Assembly: GCF_900114545.1 (NCBI RefSeq)
Contig: NZ_FOTI01000022.1
Location: 1-48,769 of the forward strand
Direction of reading: 5' to 3'
DNA from: Halanaerobium salsuginis
Lineage (GTDB): Bacteria > Bacillota > Halanaerobiia > Halanaerobiales > Halanaerobiaceae
Length of the DNA: 48,769 bases
Below are positions 7,238 to 16,111 of this stretch, piece by piece. The notes beneath the pieces are model-generated. The model was not told the origin of the DNA. It saw only the letters and a program-made list of their open reading frames with translations, and did no database searches. Numbering within the stretch: the stretch's first letter is position 1; each line of letters starts with the position of its first letter. The translations under genes were made by a program, and so were the position numbers.

Positions 7238-8728
7238 TCACTCCTTAGTTGCTAGACTTAGTATTTTTTCTTGATCTGCTGCATCAATATCTAATTCACC
7301 AGCTATTTTGCCTTGATTCATTACAATAATTCGATCGCTCATCCCTAGAATTTCAGGTAATTCAGAGGAAACCATGATAATTCCAACTCCACTAGCAGCA
7401 AGTTCATTCATTAAAGAATAAAATTCCTTTTTAGCTCCAACATCAATCCCTCTAGTTGGTTCATCAAAAATTAAAATCTTGGTCTCTCTAATTAACCATT
7501 TAGCAAGTACAACTTTTTGCTGATTCCCACCACTTAAAAATCTAACCTCCTGTTCTCTGTCAGGAGTTTTTATATTTAATTTTTCAATAAATTCATCTGC
7601 TAAATCTGCTTCTTGATCAGCTTCAATTACTAAACCATTCATAATTTGATTAATATCAGTTAAAGAAATATTTTCTTTAACTGAGCGGACAAGTACCAAA
7701 CCCTGTTTTTTCCGATCTTCAGTAATAAAGGCAATACCATTTTCAATTGCATCACGAGGAGTATTTATTTTTACTTCCTGGCCTGCAATAATAATCTTAC
7801 CAGCTGATTTTTTATCTGCTCCAAATATCGTTCTCATTAATTCAGTTCTACCTGAACCAACTAAACCAGCAAAACCTAGAATCTCTCCTTTTTGCAAGCT
7901 AAAACTAATATCCTTAACCTGATTACCGCGTGAAATATGTTCAACTTTCAATATTTCTCCCTGTAAATTAGAGCTTTTAGTGGGAAACTGTTCTTTTAAT
8001 TCTCGGCCTACCATCTCTTTAATTAAAAGTTCTTTTTCAGTTTCTTCAATTAAATGAGTATTAATATATTGACCATCTCTAAAAACAGTTACTCGATCAG
8101 CAACCTGCCAGAGTTCTTTTAAACGGTGAGAAATATAGATTATGGAAATACCTTTTGCTTTTAAATTATTAATCGTCTTAAAAAGCTCCTCAATCTCACT
8201 TTCTCCCAGAGCAGCTGTTGGTTCATCCATAATAATAATTTCAGAATCCATCGAAAGTGCTTTGGCTATTTCTACCATTTGCTGCATGGCAACTCCCAAA
8301 TCTGCAATCCTGGTTGTAGGGTCTAACTTAATTCCCAGATCAGTCAAAATTTTTTTAGTCTGCTGATTAATTGAATCCTGATTAATTATAGTTCCAGCTT
8401 TCGTATTTTCTCTGCCTAAAAAAATATTTTCTGCAATAGATAAGTACGGTACTAAATTAAATTCTTGATAAATAACACTAATCCCCAAATCGCGACTATG
8501 TTTAGGTCCTTTTATTTCAACTTCTTTACCTTTGAATTTAATCAGACCACCATCTTTTTTATGAACTCCTGATATGATTTTAATTAAAGTAGATTTTCCA
8601 GCCCCATTTTCTCCAACTAAAGCATGGACCTCTCCTTTCTTTAATTTAAAATCTACCTGATCTAAAGCCATAACACCAGGAAATTTTTTAGTTATCGCAG
8701 ATAATTCTAAAATGCTGTTTGTATTCAT
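7238..8728 (-). CDS. Sugar ABC transporter ATP-binding protein, tandem NBDs
   Basis: A 496-aa RbsA/XylG-type double ATPase. NBD1 has Walker A GENGAGKST (about 39-47) and Walker B IIIMDEPTA; NBD2 has the degenerate GLVGSGRTE, signature LSGGNQQKV and Walker B ILIFDEPTRGID. The start is the ATG at 8728, with AAGGAG 8 nt upstream. The frame is open further up to an ATG at 8839, but that start has no ribosome binding site and would add a 37-residue tail absent from the family. A leader of about 140 nt therefore separates promoter and start. It is the first gene of a three-gene operon (ATPase, permease, binding protein). Confidence 0.91.
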   Translation of the reverse strand: MNTNSILELSAITKKFPGVMALDQVDFKLKKGEVHALVGENGAGKSTLIKIISGVHKKDGGLIKFKGKEVEIKGPKHSRDLGISVIYQEFNLVPYLSIAENIFLGRENTKAGTIINQDSINQQTKKILTDLGIKLDPTTRIADLGVAMQQMVEIAKALSMDSEIIIMDEPTAALGESEIEELFKTINNLKAKGISIIYISHRLKELWQVADRVTVFRDGQYINTHLIEETEKELLIKEMVGRELKEQFPTKSSNLQGEILKVEHISRGNQVKDISFSLQKGEILGFAGLVGSGRTELMRTIFGADKKSAGKIIIAGQEVKINTPRDAIENGIAFITEDRKKQGLVLVRSVKENISLTDINQIMNGLVIEADQEADLADEFIEKLNIKTPDREQEVRFLSGGNQQKVVLAKWLIRETKILIFDEPTRGIDVGAKKEFYSLMNELAASGVGIIMVSSELPEILGMSDRIIVMNQGKIAGELDIDAADQEKILSLATKE

Positions 8729-8850
8729 AGTAAACACTCCTTTTATGGCCTCAAATTCACCTAACCGCTCTAAATAAAATAGAGAATTTTCTGATTTAAA
8801 ACTTAAAATACTAACTACAAAACACAAATAACCATACATTTAATAAAAAT

Positions 8851-8901
8851 GTATGTACCTTTATCATCTAAAATTATATAATATTTTTCTGAAAAAATCA
8901 A
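8851..8901 (-). promoter_or_regulatory. Promoter and putative operator of the second sugar ABC operon
   Basis: The -35 TTGATT is at 8896-8901 and the -10 TATAAT at 8873-8878, with a 17-bp spacer containing TTTTTCTGAAAA (plus-strand reading). GTATGTAC (plus strand) is at 8851-8858, just beyond the expected start point. The arrangement matches the promoter at 5113-5141, including the position of the GTATGTAC octamer, so the same regulator is likely to act here. Confidence 0.75.
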
Positions 8902-8956
8902 ATATTTAATTTAATCTAATAATTCTGTTTAAATTTGCTTGTTTTAGGCAAAAAAC

Positions 8957-8995
8957 AAAGCCTGCTAAAACAGCTAAAATGTTCTAGAAGGCTTT
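8957..8995 (-). terminator. Intrinsic terminator of the UPF0237-UPF0210 unit
   Basis: AAAGCCTGCTAAAACA pairs with TGTTCTAGAAGGCTTT (two mismatches, 7-nt loop). On the minus strand the stem is followed by GTTTTTTG. It lies 35 nt past the stop of the UPF0210 gene. Confidence 0.8.
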
Positions 8996-9029
8996 ATTTT
9001 AAACTTATATTTACTTAAATAGATAATTT

Positions 9030-10388
9030 TTAATTCTTTAAGCTCTGGAGTGGAGCAGGAATTCTGCCTCCCCGGGCAATAAATTCATTGCTACTATAAT
9101 CACTTAGTTTCATAATTGGAGCTCTTCCAAAAAGACCTCCATAAACTACTTCATCTCCAACATCTTTACCAGGTACTGGTATTATTCTCACAGCTGTAGT
9201 TTTACTATTAACCATTCCAATAGCAGCCTCATCGGCTATTATAGCCGAAATTGTTGTAGGAGCTGTACTACCTGGTACGGCAATCATATCAAGTCCAACT
9301 GAGCAAACAGCAGTCATCGCTTCTAATTTTTCAATACTGAGAGCTCTTTTTTCAACTGCTTCAATCATACCAGCATCTTCGCTTACAGGAATGAAAGCAC
9401 CACTTAAGCCACCCACATGAGAAGATGCCATAACTCCACCTTTTTTTACTGCATCATTTAAAAGTGCAAGAGCTGCAGTTGTTCCATGGGCTCCGCAAAC
9501 TTCAATTCCCATTTCTTCTAAGATCCGGGCCACACTATCTCCAACAGCCGGAGTAGGCGCTAAAGATAAATCAACAATACCTGCCTTAACTCCTAGCATT
9601 TCAGAGGCTTCTTTAGCTACTAATTGACCCATTCTAGTAATTTTAAAAGCTGTTTTTTTAATTGTCTCTGCTACAACATCAAAGGCTTCTCCTTTAACTT
9701 TTGTCAAAGCTGCTTTGACTGCCCCAGGGCCAGAAATTCCAACATTTATCATACACTCACCTTCTCCTACACCATGAAACGCGCCAGCCATAAATGGATT
9801 ATCTTCAGGTGCATTGGCAAAAACAACTAGTTTACTAGCAGCTACTCCACCCTGATCAGCTGTTAATTCAGCTGCTTCCTTTACTATTTCCCCCATTTGC
9901 TTAACTGCATCCATATTTAAACCTGCTCTGGTAGTACCAATATTAACTGAAGAACATACTCTTTCAGTACTGGCGAGAGCTTCTGGGATTGAATTAATCA
10001 AAATTTGATCTGATTTTGTCATCCCTTTATGTACTAAAGCTGAAAAACCTCCAATAAAGTCAACTCCGACTTCTTGAGCAGCTTGATCCATTATTTTAGC
10101 AAATTCTACATAATTACTATCTTTACTGGCTGCTGCCACTAGAGAAATTGGAGTTACAGAAATTCTCTTATTAATTATTGGTATATCATATTTAAGTTCT
10201 ATCTCCTCAGCTACTTTAACTAAATTTCCAGCATAACTAATTATTTTACGATAAATTTTTTCCCGGGCTGCTTTACCATCACTATCTGCACAATCACTAA
10301 GTGAAATACCCATTGTAATTGTTCTAATATCAAGTTTTTCTGCTTCTAGCATTCTGATAGTTTCCATTATTTCATAGGTGTTTATCAT
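9030..10388 (-). CDS. UPF0210 (DUF711, PFL-like) family protein
   Basis: A 452-aa protein matching the UPF0210/DUF711 family throughout: start [20 protein letters not shown], internal [31 protein letters not shown] and ending [12 protein letters not shown]. The fold is reported to resemble pyruvate formate-lyase-like proteins, but the biochemical role is not established and I do not assign one. The ATG at 10388 has GGAGG about 10 nt upstream. It lies downstream of an ACT-domain gene (UPF0237), a pairing conserved across many Firmicutes, which suggests that the ACT protein senses a ligand for this partner. The 152-nt gap between them contains no clear terminator. Confidence 0.88.
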   Translation of the reverse strand: MINTYEIMETIRMLEAEKLDIRTITMGISLSDCADSDGKAAREKIYRKIISYAGNLVKVAEEIELKYDIPIINKRISVTPISLVAAASKDSNYVEFAKIMDQAAQEVGVDFIGGFSALVHKGMTKSDQILINSIPEALASTERVCSSVNIGTTRAGLNMDAVKQMGEIVKEAAELTADQGGVAASKLVVFANAPEDNPFMAGAFHGVGEGECMINVGISGPGAVKAALTKVKGEAFDVVAETIKKTAFKITRMGQLVAKEASEMLGVKAGIVDLSLAPTPAVGDSVARILEEMGIEVCGAHGTTAALALLNDAVKKGGVMASSHVGGLSGAFIPVSEDAGMIEAVEKRALSIEKLEAMTAVCSVGLDMIAVPGSTAPTTISAIIADEAAIGMVNSKTTAVRIIPVPGKDVGDEVVYGGLFGRAPIMKLSDYSSNEFIARGGRIPAPLQSLKN

Positions 10389-10540
10389 TTTTGACTTTCC
10401 TCCTAAAACTTCTCCTGGTAAAATATAAAATTCTTTAGTTAATACTTAACTAGTTCTTAACCTATAATTATTTAAACTTTTGAAACTTCTATCCCCAACA
10501 AAATACGGCTAGATAAGATGTTCAACTAGCTTTTTTTAGT

Positions 10541-10810
10541 TTAAATTCTGTGCATAGAACGAAATATATCTTCATGCTGCAGTTTAATAGAAACTCCCAG
10601 TTCATCTCCTTTAGATTTTAAATCTTTTTTTAGATCTTCTAATGAAGTCTCCAGTCTTTCCAATTCAACTAACATAGTCATTGTAAAATATTCATCAAGA
10701 ATTGTCTGGCTAATATCTAGGATATTAACCTTTTTTTCTGAGAGAAGACTGCTTACCTGAGCAATAATTCCAATTTGGTCCATCCCAATTACACTAATAA
10801 TTGCTTTCAC
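10541..10810 (-). CDS. UPF0237 ACT-domain protein
   Basis: An 89-aa single ACT domain (MKAIISVIGMDQIGIIAQVSSLLSEKKVNILDISQT) of the UPF0237 family. ACT domains bind small ligands, often amino acids, usually as dimers. Translation starts at a GTG (10808-10810) preceded by GGGAGA. It is immediately upstream of the UPF0210 gene on the same strand and is probably co-transcribed. Function is unknown beyond a regulatory guess. Confidence 0.87.
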   Translation of the reverse strand: MKAIISVIGMDQIGIIAQVSSLLSEKKVNILDISQTILDEYFTMTMLVELERLETSLEDLKKDLKSKGDELGVSIKLQHEDIFRSMHRI

Positions 10811-10917
10811 TACTAATCTCCCTTTCTACTTTAAAATAAAAAATTTAAAATTTTATAACAGCAAAAATTTATTCTTATCCTTTATATTATCATTTATTCT
10901 TGTGCTTTACAACAAAA

Positions 10918-10942
10918 AACCGCTAGTAGTAAACCAGCGGTT
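10918..10942 (-). terminator. Intrinsic terminator of the xylR-xylB operon
   Basis: On the minus strand AACCGCT, an 11-nt loop, then AGCGGTTTTTTG: a 7-bp GC-rich stem with a T run. It lies 58 nt past the xylulokinase stop. A second AT-only stem (AATTTAATTT/AAATTAAATT) precedes it. Confidence 0.78.
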
Positions 10943-10999
10943 AGCAATTTAATTTAGAGCAAATTAAATTAGTTAAATTTTATTCTTTAATAAACTTAG

Positions 11000-12493
11000 C
11001 TATTTTAAATCTTTAAATCTTAATTTTAAATCTTGATAAAGTTTCCTATAAATAGAATATTTTTCATTATAATAAACCACATTTTCAGGAATCGGCTCAA
11101 TTATGTTAACTACCTTGACTAATTTTTCTACTATAGAAGCAAAATCAACAAAGATTCCTGCCCCAACTCCTGCAATTATTGCTGCTCCAAAAGCTGGCCC
11201 CTGTTCAATATTTAAAAGACTAATTGGATAACCAAAAATATCAGCAGTAATCTGCTGCCACAACTTGCTCTGGGAACCTCCTCCAATAAGCCTAATTTCC
11301 TCAAATTCAATTCCCCGCTCCGAGATCAATTCTAATGAATCACGAAGGCCAAAAGTAACTCCTTCCATAACACTTCTAATAAAATGTCCCTGCTGATGCT
11401 TACCTGAGATACCAAAAAATACTCCTCGTGCATCTGCATCTGCATGTGGTGTTCTTTCTCCATACAAATAAGGCAAAAAGATTAAACCTTCACTTCCTGC
11501 TGGGACTGCAGCAGCTTTTTGATTAAGGCTATCATAATCAAGTTGATCCGCAAAAAGACTTTCTTTTAACCATTTAAATGACATTCCAGCAGCCAACATA
11601 ACGCCCATCATATAATAACTCTCAGGAACAGCATGGTTAAAAAGATGAATTCTACCGGCTGGATCTGCCTCTGGCTGATCTGTCTGAGCTACCACTACAC
11701 CAGATGAACCAAGGCTGGCCATTACTCGACCTGGTTTAATTATACCACTGCCAACTGCACCACAAGCATTATCTGCTCCACCAGCAATTACCTTAGTTGT
11801 TATAGCAAGACCTGTTAGCTCAGCTGCCATTTGGCTTACCTTACCAACTACAGTAATTGATTTTAGTAAAGGTGGCAAAATATCTCTTTTTAGCTCAAGT
11901 AGATCAATTATTTCCTGTGACCACTTCCCAGACTTAATATCACAGAGTAAAGTTCCAGCGGCATCGGAAATATCCATTCCCATTTCACCAGTAAGCATAA
12001 ATCTAATATAATCTTTTGGTAATAAAACTTTAGCTAATTTTTGATAATTTTCTGGTTCATTATTTTTGAGCCAGAGAATTTTAGGAGCAGTAAATCCTTC
12101 TAGGGCAGGATTAGAAACAAGTTTAGCTAACTTTTCTACTCCCCCCACTTTTTGATATATTTCTTTACATTCAGCTGAAGTTCTAGTATCACTCCATAAA
12201 ATAGCTTTTCTGATAACTTTATTTTGCTGATCCAGAAAAACTGAGCTATGCATCTGACCCGAAAAACTAACTGCTTTAATCTTATTTTTATCAATTTTAT
12301 TTTCTATAAGCAGAGTTTTAATTACTTTTTGAGTAGCCTGCCACCAATCTATAGGGTTTTGCTCTGCCCACCCAGGATTGGGAGTGAATAACGGATATTC
12401 TTCACTATTTTCAGCTGCAATTTTCCCCTCCTGATCCATTAAAAGCGCCTTAACTGCACTTGTCCCTATATCTAAACCTAGTATGTAATTCAT
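11000..12493 (-). CDS. xylB: Xylulokinase
   Basis: A 497-aa FGGY-family sugar kinase that phosphorylates D-xylulose to xylulose 5-phosphate, the entry to the pentose phosphate pathway. The N-terminal ATPase fold starts MNYILGLDIGTSAVKALLMD. GQMHSSVFLD and LWSDTRTSAE are typical xylulokinase substrate-domain segments, and the C-terminal half has GSSGVVV, PYLYGERTPHADADARG and IRLIGGGSQSKLW. The ATG has AGGAGG 6 nt upstream. It follows the ROK regulator by 30 nt, so the two are one operon. No xylose isomerase (xylA) is present in the window, so the partner enzyme must be elsewhere. Confidence 0.92.
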   Translation of the reverse strand: MNYILGLDIGTSAVKALLMDQEGKIAAENSEEYPLFTPNPGWAEQNPIDWWQATQKVIKTLLIENKIDKNKIKAVSFSGQMHSSVFLDQQNKVIRKAILWSDTRTSAECKEIYQKVGGVEKLAKLVSNPALEGFTAPKILWLKNNEPENYQKLAKVLLPKDYIRFMLTGEMGMDISDAAGTLLCDIKSGKWSQEIIDLLELKRDILPPLLKSITVVGKVSQMAAELTGLAITTKVIAGGADNACGAVGSGIIKPGRVMASLGSSGVVVAQTDQPEADPAGRIHLFNHAVPESYYMMGVMLAAGMSFKWLKESLFADQLDYDSLNQKAAAVPAGSEGLIFLPYLYGERTPHADADARGVFFGISGKHQQGHFIRSVMEGVTFGLRDSLELISERGIEFEEIRLIGGGSQSKLWQQITADIFGYPISLLNIEQGPAFGAAIIAGVGAGIFVDFASIVEKLVKVVNIIEPIPENVVYYNEKYSIYRKLYQDLKLRFKDLK

Positions 12494-12523
12494 CTTTTTC
12501 CTCCTGAAAATTATTTTTAATTT

Positions 12524-13687
12524 TTAACTTATAATTTCTATACTGGAGTTAAAAACAAGAGCTGCCAAACCATAAACTGCAGCTTTACCATCTAATTCAG
12601 TAAAATTAATTTTTACATAATCACCTGAAATTTGCAGAGAACGTTTGGATATTATTTTTTTTATCGTCGGCAAAAGTTTTTCCTGTATTTTAAGAATTTC
12701 ACCACCAATAATAATTTGTTCTGGACTTAAACTATTAATAATATTAACTAATCCAATTCCAATATTAGCAGCATACTCTTTAAGTAACTGGTCTAAATTG
12801 TTTTCACCAAAGTCAAGCTGAGCTATTTCAACAAGTGAAACCTCTCGAGCTAGATATTTACTTATATTATTTTTTAGATAATTCTCAGAAGCCATTGTTT
12901 CCCAGCAACCATTATTACCACAGTGACAAACCGGGCCATCACTATCAATAATTAAATGACCAAACTCACCTGCATTACCACTGGCACCAGTATATAATTT
13001 TCCATCCAGAATTATACCACAACCGATTCCTTCATTAATTGAAACAAAAACTAAATTGTCATCATCAGGATAAATAAATTCTTTTTCTCCAATTACAGCT
13101 GCTTTAGCCTCATTTTCAATTAAAATTGGAAATGAAAAATACTCAGCCAGAACTTCACTTATTGCAAGCTTTTTCCAGCCTAAATTAGGAGCAAACTCGA
13201 GTCGTTTTTTAGCACGATTAATTAAAGCAGGTACAGCTATACCTAATCCCAAGATTTTTTCAGCTTTAATCTGTTGATCAGATAATACTGTTTCAATCTT
13301 GTCTTTAATTTCCAATAAACTTGCCTGAGCAGTTTGATTTTGATCTAAAATGAAATTTTGAGCTGAAATAACACTAAAATTAAGATCAAATAGAAACAGC
13401 TGACAATTATTAACTCCTATGTTAACAGCTAGCATATAACCTTTTTTAGGATTAACCTTGATATAAACAGGCTTACGCCCTCCGTTTGAGCTGCCTTTTT
13501 TAGTCTCTATAACATATTCTTCCTCAATCAATGTTTTTACATGATTAGTAATTGTAGCAGCACTATAATTAGTGTTTTCTGCCAGCTCTTTTCGAGTAAT
13601 TGGTCCATAACGATGAATTATTTTAAATATTGAACCTTGATTTAAATTGTGAATAAATGTGGAGTTTCCTACTCGCTGCTTATTCAT
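12524..13687 (-). CDS. xylR: ROK-family transcriptional repressor, XylR-like
   Basis: A 387-aa protein with an N-terminal winged helix (ITRKELAENTNYSAATITNHVKTL) and a C-terminal ROK sugar-kinase-like sensor domain. The ROK zinc motif is visible (GPVCHCGNNGCWE, about residues 255-267), as is GLGIAVPALI. The ATG at 13687 is chosen because AAGGA is 9 nt upstream; a TTG at 13696 overlaps that site. In Firmicutes, ROK regulators beside xylB repress xylose genes and are released by xylose. A 33-nt near-palindrome 43 nt upstream is the obvious candidate operator. The xylose specificity is from context. Confidence 0.85.
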   Translation of the reverse strand: MNKQRVGNSTFIHNLNQGSIFKIIHRYGPITRKELAENTNYSAATITNHVKTLIEEEYVIETKKGSSNGGRKPVYIKVNPKKGYMLAVNIGVNNCQLFLFDLNFSVISAQNFILDQNQTAQASLLEIKDKIETVLSDQQIKAEKILGLGIAVPALINRAKKRLEFAPNLGWKKLAISEVLAEYFSFPILIENEAKAAVIGEKEFIYPDDDNLVFVSINEGIGCGIILDGKLYTGASGNAGEFGHLIIDSDGPVCHCGNNGCWETMASENYLKNNISKYLAREVSLVEIAQLDFGENNLDQLLKEYAANIGIGLVNIINSLSPEQIIIGGEILKIQEKLLPTIKKIISKRSLQISGDYVKINFTELDGKAAVYGLAALVFNSSIEIIS

Positions 13688-13729
13688 CTCTATCAATCCT
13701 TAATTTTTATATTACTAAATATTTTTAAG

Positions 13730-13762
13730 TTAATTTAAGTATTATTTTAATACTTAAATTAA
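13730..13762. promoter_or_regulatory. 33-nt dyad upstream of xylR, candidate operator
   Basis: The arms TTAATTTAAGTATTA and TAATACTTAAATTAA are exact inverted copies separated by TTT. The element lies between the cupin gene and xylR. Long dyads starting TTA/TAA and located at the regulator's own promoter are typical of XylR-type ROK operators, though the bases do not match the Bacillus consensus. It could also serve as an AT-rich terminator for the cupin gene. Confidence 0.5.
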
Positions 13763-13825
13763 TCGCTTTTGTTTATATTCTTGTTTGAATTAAATATTCC
13801 TCTATTTTTTTATTATTTACTAGAA

Positions 13826-14161
13826 TTAGCCTAAAAATTCCTGCCTCTGGGGAGTGAAAATATCTAGAATAATAGAATCTTCCAGTGCCTTTACTCCATG
13901 AACTGTATTAAATGGAGCATAAAAACTATCCCCTTCTTCTAGAATCATAGTATCTTCACCAACTCTTATTTCAAATTTACCAGCCAGAATATAGCTTAAC
14001 TGTTCATGAGCTTCATGACTATGAGCTTCTCCTACTCCCCCTGCTTTAAAATGAACTTCAACTGCCATCATGCTGCCACCTCTACTCAAAACTTTTCGCT
14101 TGCTTTTTTCATCTAGTTTTTCATAATCAATCTCTGAATTTTTAAAAATTAATTTTTCCAT
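13826..14161 (-). CDS. Small cupin-domain protein
   Basis: A 111-aa single-domain cupin. The metal-binding motif HSHEAHEQLSYILAGKFE gives two histidines plus a Glu/Gln, and the second cupin motif is FYAPFNTVHGVKAL. Such proteins are often sugar isomerases or lyase accessories (for example the KdgF type acting on unsaturated uronates), but no substrate can be read from the sequence. The ATG has GGAGGAT upstream. It is on the same strand as xylR and is divergent from the epimerase at 14450. Confidence 0.82.
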   Translation of the reverse strand: MEKLIFKNSEIDYEKLDEKSKRKVLSRGGSMMAVEVHFKAGGVGEAHSHEAHEQLSYILAGKFEIRVGEDTMILEEGDSFYAPFNTVHGVKALEDSIILDIFTPQRQEFLG

Positions 14162-14370
14162 AATTATTATCCTCCTCTAAAATAAGCTAAGTTAAATTTT
14201 TGCTGACTAGAATTTAAACTATAATAAAAAAATATATTTTCTTATTAATATTTTCTCATAAAAATTTGCAGAACGCAATTAAATCAAAGCTTTTTAGAAA
14301 CAAATAAATTTAAATACAGGAAAAAACAAAATACTATTGAATATAATTAAATAAGTAGGTAAAATCAAAA

Positions 14371-14396
14371 AATTAAAATTAAGCTTAATTTTAATT
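14371..14396. repeat. 26-bp perfect palindrome in the divergent cupin/epimerase region
   Basis: AATTAAAATTAAG and its exact reverse complement CTTAATTTTAATT abut with a HindIII-type AAGCTT centre. It lies 54 bp upstream of the epimerase start in a 288-bp divergent intergenic region that otherwise shows only AT-rich DNA. It could be an operator for either gene; no known consensus matches. Confidence 0.45.
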
Positions 14397-14449
14397 AAAA
14401 GTCTAATTTGACTAATCGTAAAACAGCTCAATTAAGGAGAGTGTATTTA

Positions 14450-15439
14450 ATGAAAGTATTATTTATTGGTGGAACAGGTACAATTAGTCAGGCGGTCTCT
14501 AAACTTGCAGTAAAAAAAGGAATTGATTTATTTTTATTTAATAGAGGTAACAATAAAAATTTAATTCCCGAAGGAGCTCAGCTAATTAAGGGCGATATTA
14601 GCAATAGAAAAGAGGCTGAGGAAAAACTAAAAGGTCATCACTTTGATGCTGTAGTAAACTGGATTGCTTTTAAGCCAGAACAGGTTAAAGCAGATATCGA
14701 GTTATTTAAAAATAAAACTAAACAATATATTTTTATTAGTTCAGCATCTGTTTATCAGAAACCACAAACAGATTATTTAATAACTGAATCAACTCCTCTA
14801 GCTAATCCATACTGGGAATATTCGCAAAATAAAATTGCCTGTGAAAATACTCTTTTAGCAGAATATCGTCGAAACTCTTTCCCGGTTACTATAGTTAGAC
14901 CTTCCCATACTTATAGCAAAAGCTCTATTCCAGCTACTTTAAATAGTTCTAAAGCTCCCTGGTCCCTCGTAGATCGGATGCGTAAAGGTAAAAAAATACT
15001 TGTCCATGGTGATGGTACCTCGCTCTGGACCATGACAAACAATAAAGACTTTGCAAAAGGTTTTGTGGGATTATTAGCTAATCCCAAAACAATTGGTCAT
15101 GCTTTTCAAATTACTTCTGATGAAACTCTGACCTGGAATCAAATATTTAAATCAATTGCTGATGCAGCTGGTGTAGAAGTAGAATTAATCCATGTTGCTT
15201 CGGAAAAAATAGCTCAATATGATAGTAAATATACTGGATCTCTATTAGGTGATAAAGCTGTCAGTGTGGTTTTTGATAACAGCAAAATCAAAAAGTTTGT
15301 TCCTAGTTTTAAGGCTACTATACCTTTTAGTGAAGGTATTAAAGAATCAATTGCCTGGTTTGAAAACCATCCAGAAGCTCAGCAAATAGATCAAGAATGG
15401 AATGACTTTATTGATAAAATAATCGCTGAAAATGAATAG
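14450..15439 (+). CDS. NAD-dependent epimerase/dehydratase-like protein (extended SDR)
   Basis: A 329-aa Rossmann-fold protein with the dinucleotide motif LFIGGTGTISQAV (residues 3-15), DAVVNWIAF and an active-site-like YxxxK (YSQNK, near residue 124). Lengths and motifs fit the extended short-chain dehydrogenase family related to nucleotide-sugar epimerases. The ATG at 14450 has AAGGAG 10 nt upstream; an in-frame TTG at 14408 has no ribosome binding site. The HD hydrolase follows 37 nt downstream. The substrate is unknown, and it may act on free or modified sugars given the locus. Confidence 0.82.
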   Translation: MKVLFIGGTGTISQAVSKLAVKKGIDLFLFNRGNNKNLIPEGAQLIKGDISNRKEAEEKLKGHHFDAVVNWIAFKPEQVKADIELFKNKTKQYIFISSASVYQKPQTDYLITESTPLANPYWEYSQNKIACENTLLAEYRRNSFPVTIVRPSHTYSKSSIPATLNSSKAPWSLVDRMRKGKKILVHGDGTSLWTMTNNKDFAKGFVGLLANPKTIGHAFQITSDETLTWNQIFKSIADAAGVEVELIHVASEKIAQYDSKYTGSLLGDKAVSVVFDNSKIKKFVPSFKATIPFSEGIKESIAWFENHPEAQQIDQEWNDFIDKIIAENE

Positions 15440-15476
15440 CTATTTTATAATACTAGAGCTGGCAAGGAGGTAAGTT

Positions 15477-16001
15477 ATGGTGAAAAGCAGGTTAATAGCT
15501 GAGTTAAAAACTTATTTTGCAGATGATCAAAAAAGAATAAATCATGCTTTAAAGGTCACTGAATTTGCTGAAAAATTAATTATTCGTTTTAAACAAAAAT
15601 ATCCATCAGCCAATATAAATGAACAAATTATTATTTATTCAGCTGTATTACATGATATAGGTATCAAAAATGCTGAATTAAAATATAATAGTTCAGCTGG
15701 TCACTATCAAGAAATTGAAGGACCACCTGTAGCTAAAAAAATAATGCAGTCTCTCGATATAGATTTTGAGATGATGGATGAGATTGCTGAAATAATAGGT
15801 CATCATCACAGTCCTGGTAAAGTTGGTAGTAATAATTTCAAAATTCTTTATGATGCCGATTGGTTAGTTAATCTACCAGATATTTATGAACTTAATGCCT
15901 GTACTTCTGCTGAAATTCAAACTAAAATTGATAAGATTTTTTTAACAGAAATAGGCAAAGAGTTGGCTGCTGAACTATATCTGCCAGCTGAAAAAAATTA
16001 A
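15477..16001 (+). CDS. HD-domain phosphohydrolase
   Basis: A 174-aa HD-superfamily metal-dependent phosphohydrolase: an N-terminal His (RINHALKVTEFA), the HD pair (SAVLHDIGIKNAE), then HHH (EIIGHHHSPG) and a C-terminal Asp (LYDADWLVN). The four metal-binding positions are all present, so it is likely active, probably on a nucleotide or sugar phosphate. The start ATG has AAGGAGG upstream. It is co-transcribed with the epimerase-like gene and ends at a bidirectional terminator shared with the convergent GH127 gene. Confidence 0.82.
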   Translation: MVKSRLIAELKTYFADDQKRINHALKVTEFAEKLIIRFKQKYPSANINEQIIIYSAVLHDIGIKNAELKYNSSAGHYQEIEGPPVAKKIMQSLDIDFEMMDEIAEIIGHHHSPGKVGSNNFKILYDADWLVNLPDIYELNACTSAEIQTKIDKIFLTEIGKELAAELYLPAEKN

Positions 16002-16014
16002 TCTGTATATATAT

Positions 16015-16073
16015 AAAGGCTAGCTTAATTATTGTCTAATCAAAACAGCAATTTAAATTAAGCCAGCCTTTTT
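16015..16073. terminator. Bidirectional terminator between HD gene and GH127 gene
   Basis: AAAGGCTAGCTTAATT pairs with AATTAAGCCAGCCTTTTT (one mismatch). A-run/T-run flanks on both sides let it serve the convergent transcripts ending at 16001 and 16112. Confidence 0.82.
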
Positions 16074-16111
16074 AAGATCATAAATTAAAGTTATTTACTT
16101 TATACTATAAG

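Noticed and set aside
2469-8728. Degenerate second Walker A motifs in both sugar ATPases
   Set aside because: This is standard for the RbsA/MglA/XylG family, not a sign of decay.
8729-8839. Possible 37-residue N-terminal extension of the second sugar ATPase
   Set aside because: The ATG at 8839 has no ribosome binding site, the extension is unlike the family, and a strong AAGGAG precedes the ATG at 8728.
10505-10545. GGCTAG/CTAGCTTTTTTT stem between the UPF0237 and UPF0210 genes
   Set aside because: The stem is only 5-6 bp with a 13-nt loop and its T run is on the opposite strand to the genes, so I did not call a terminator.
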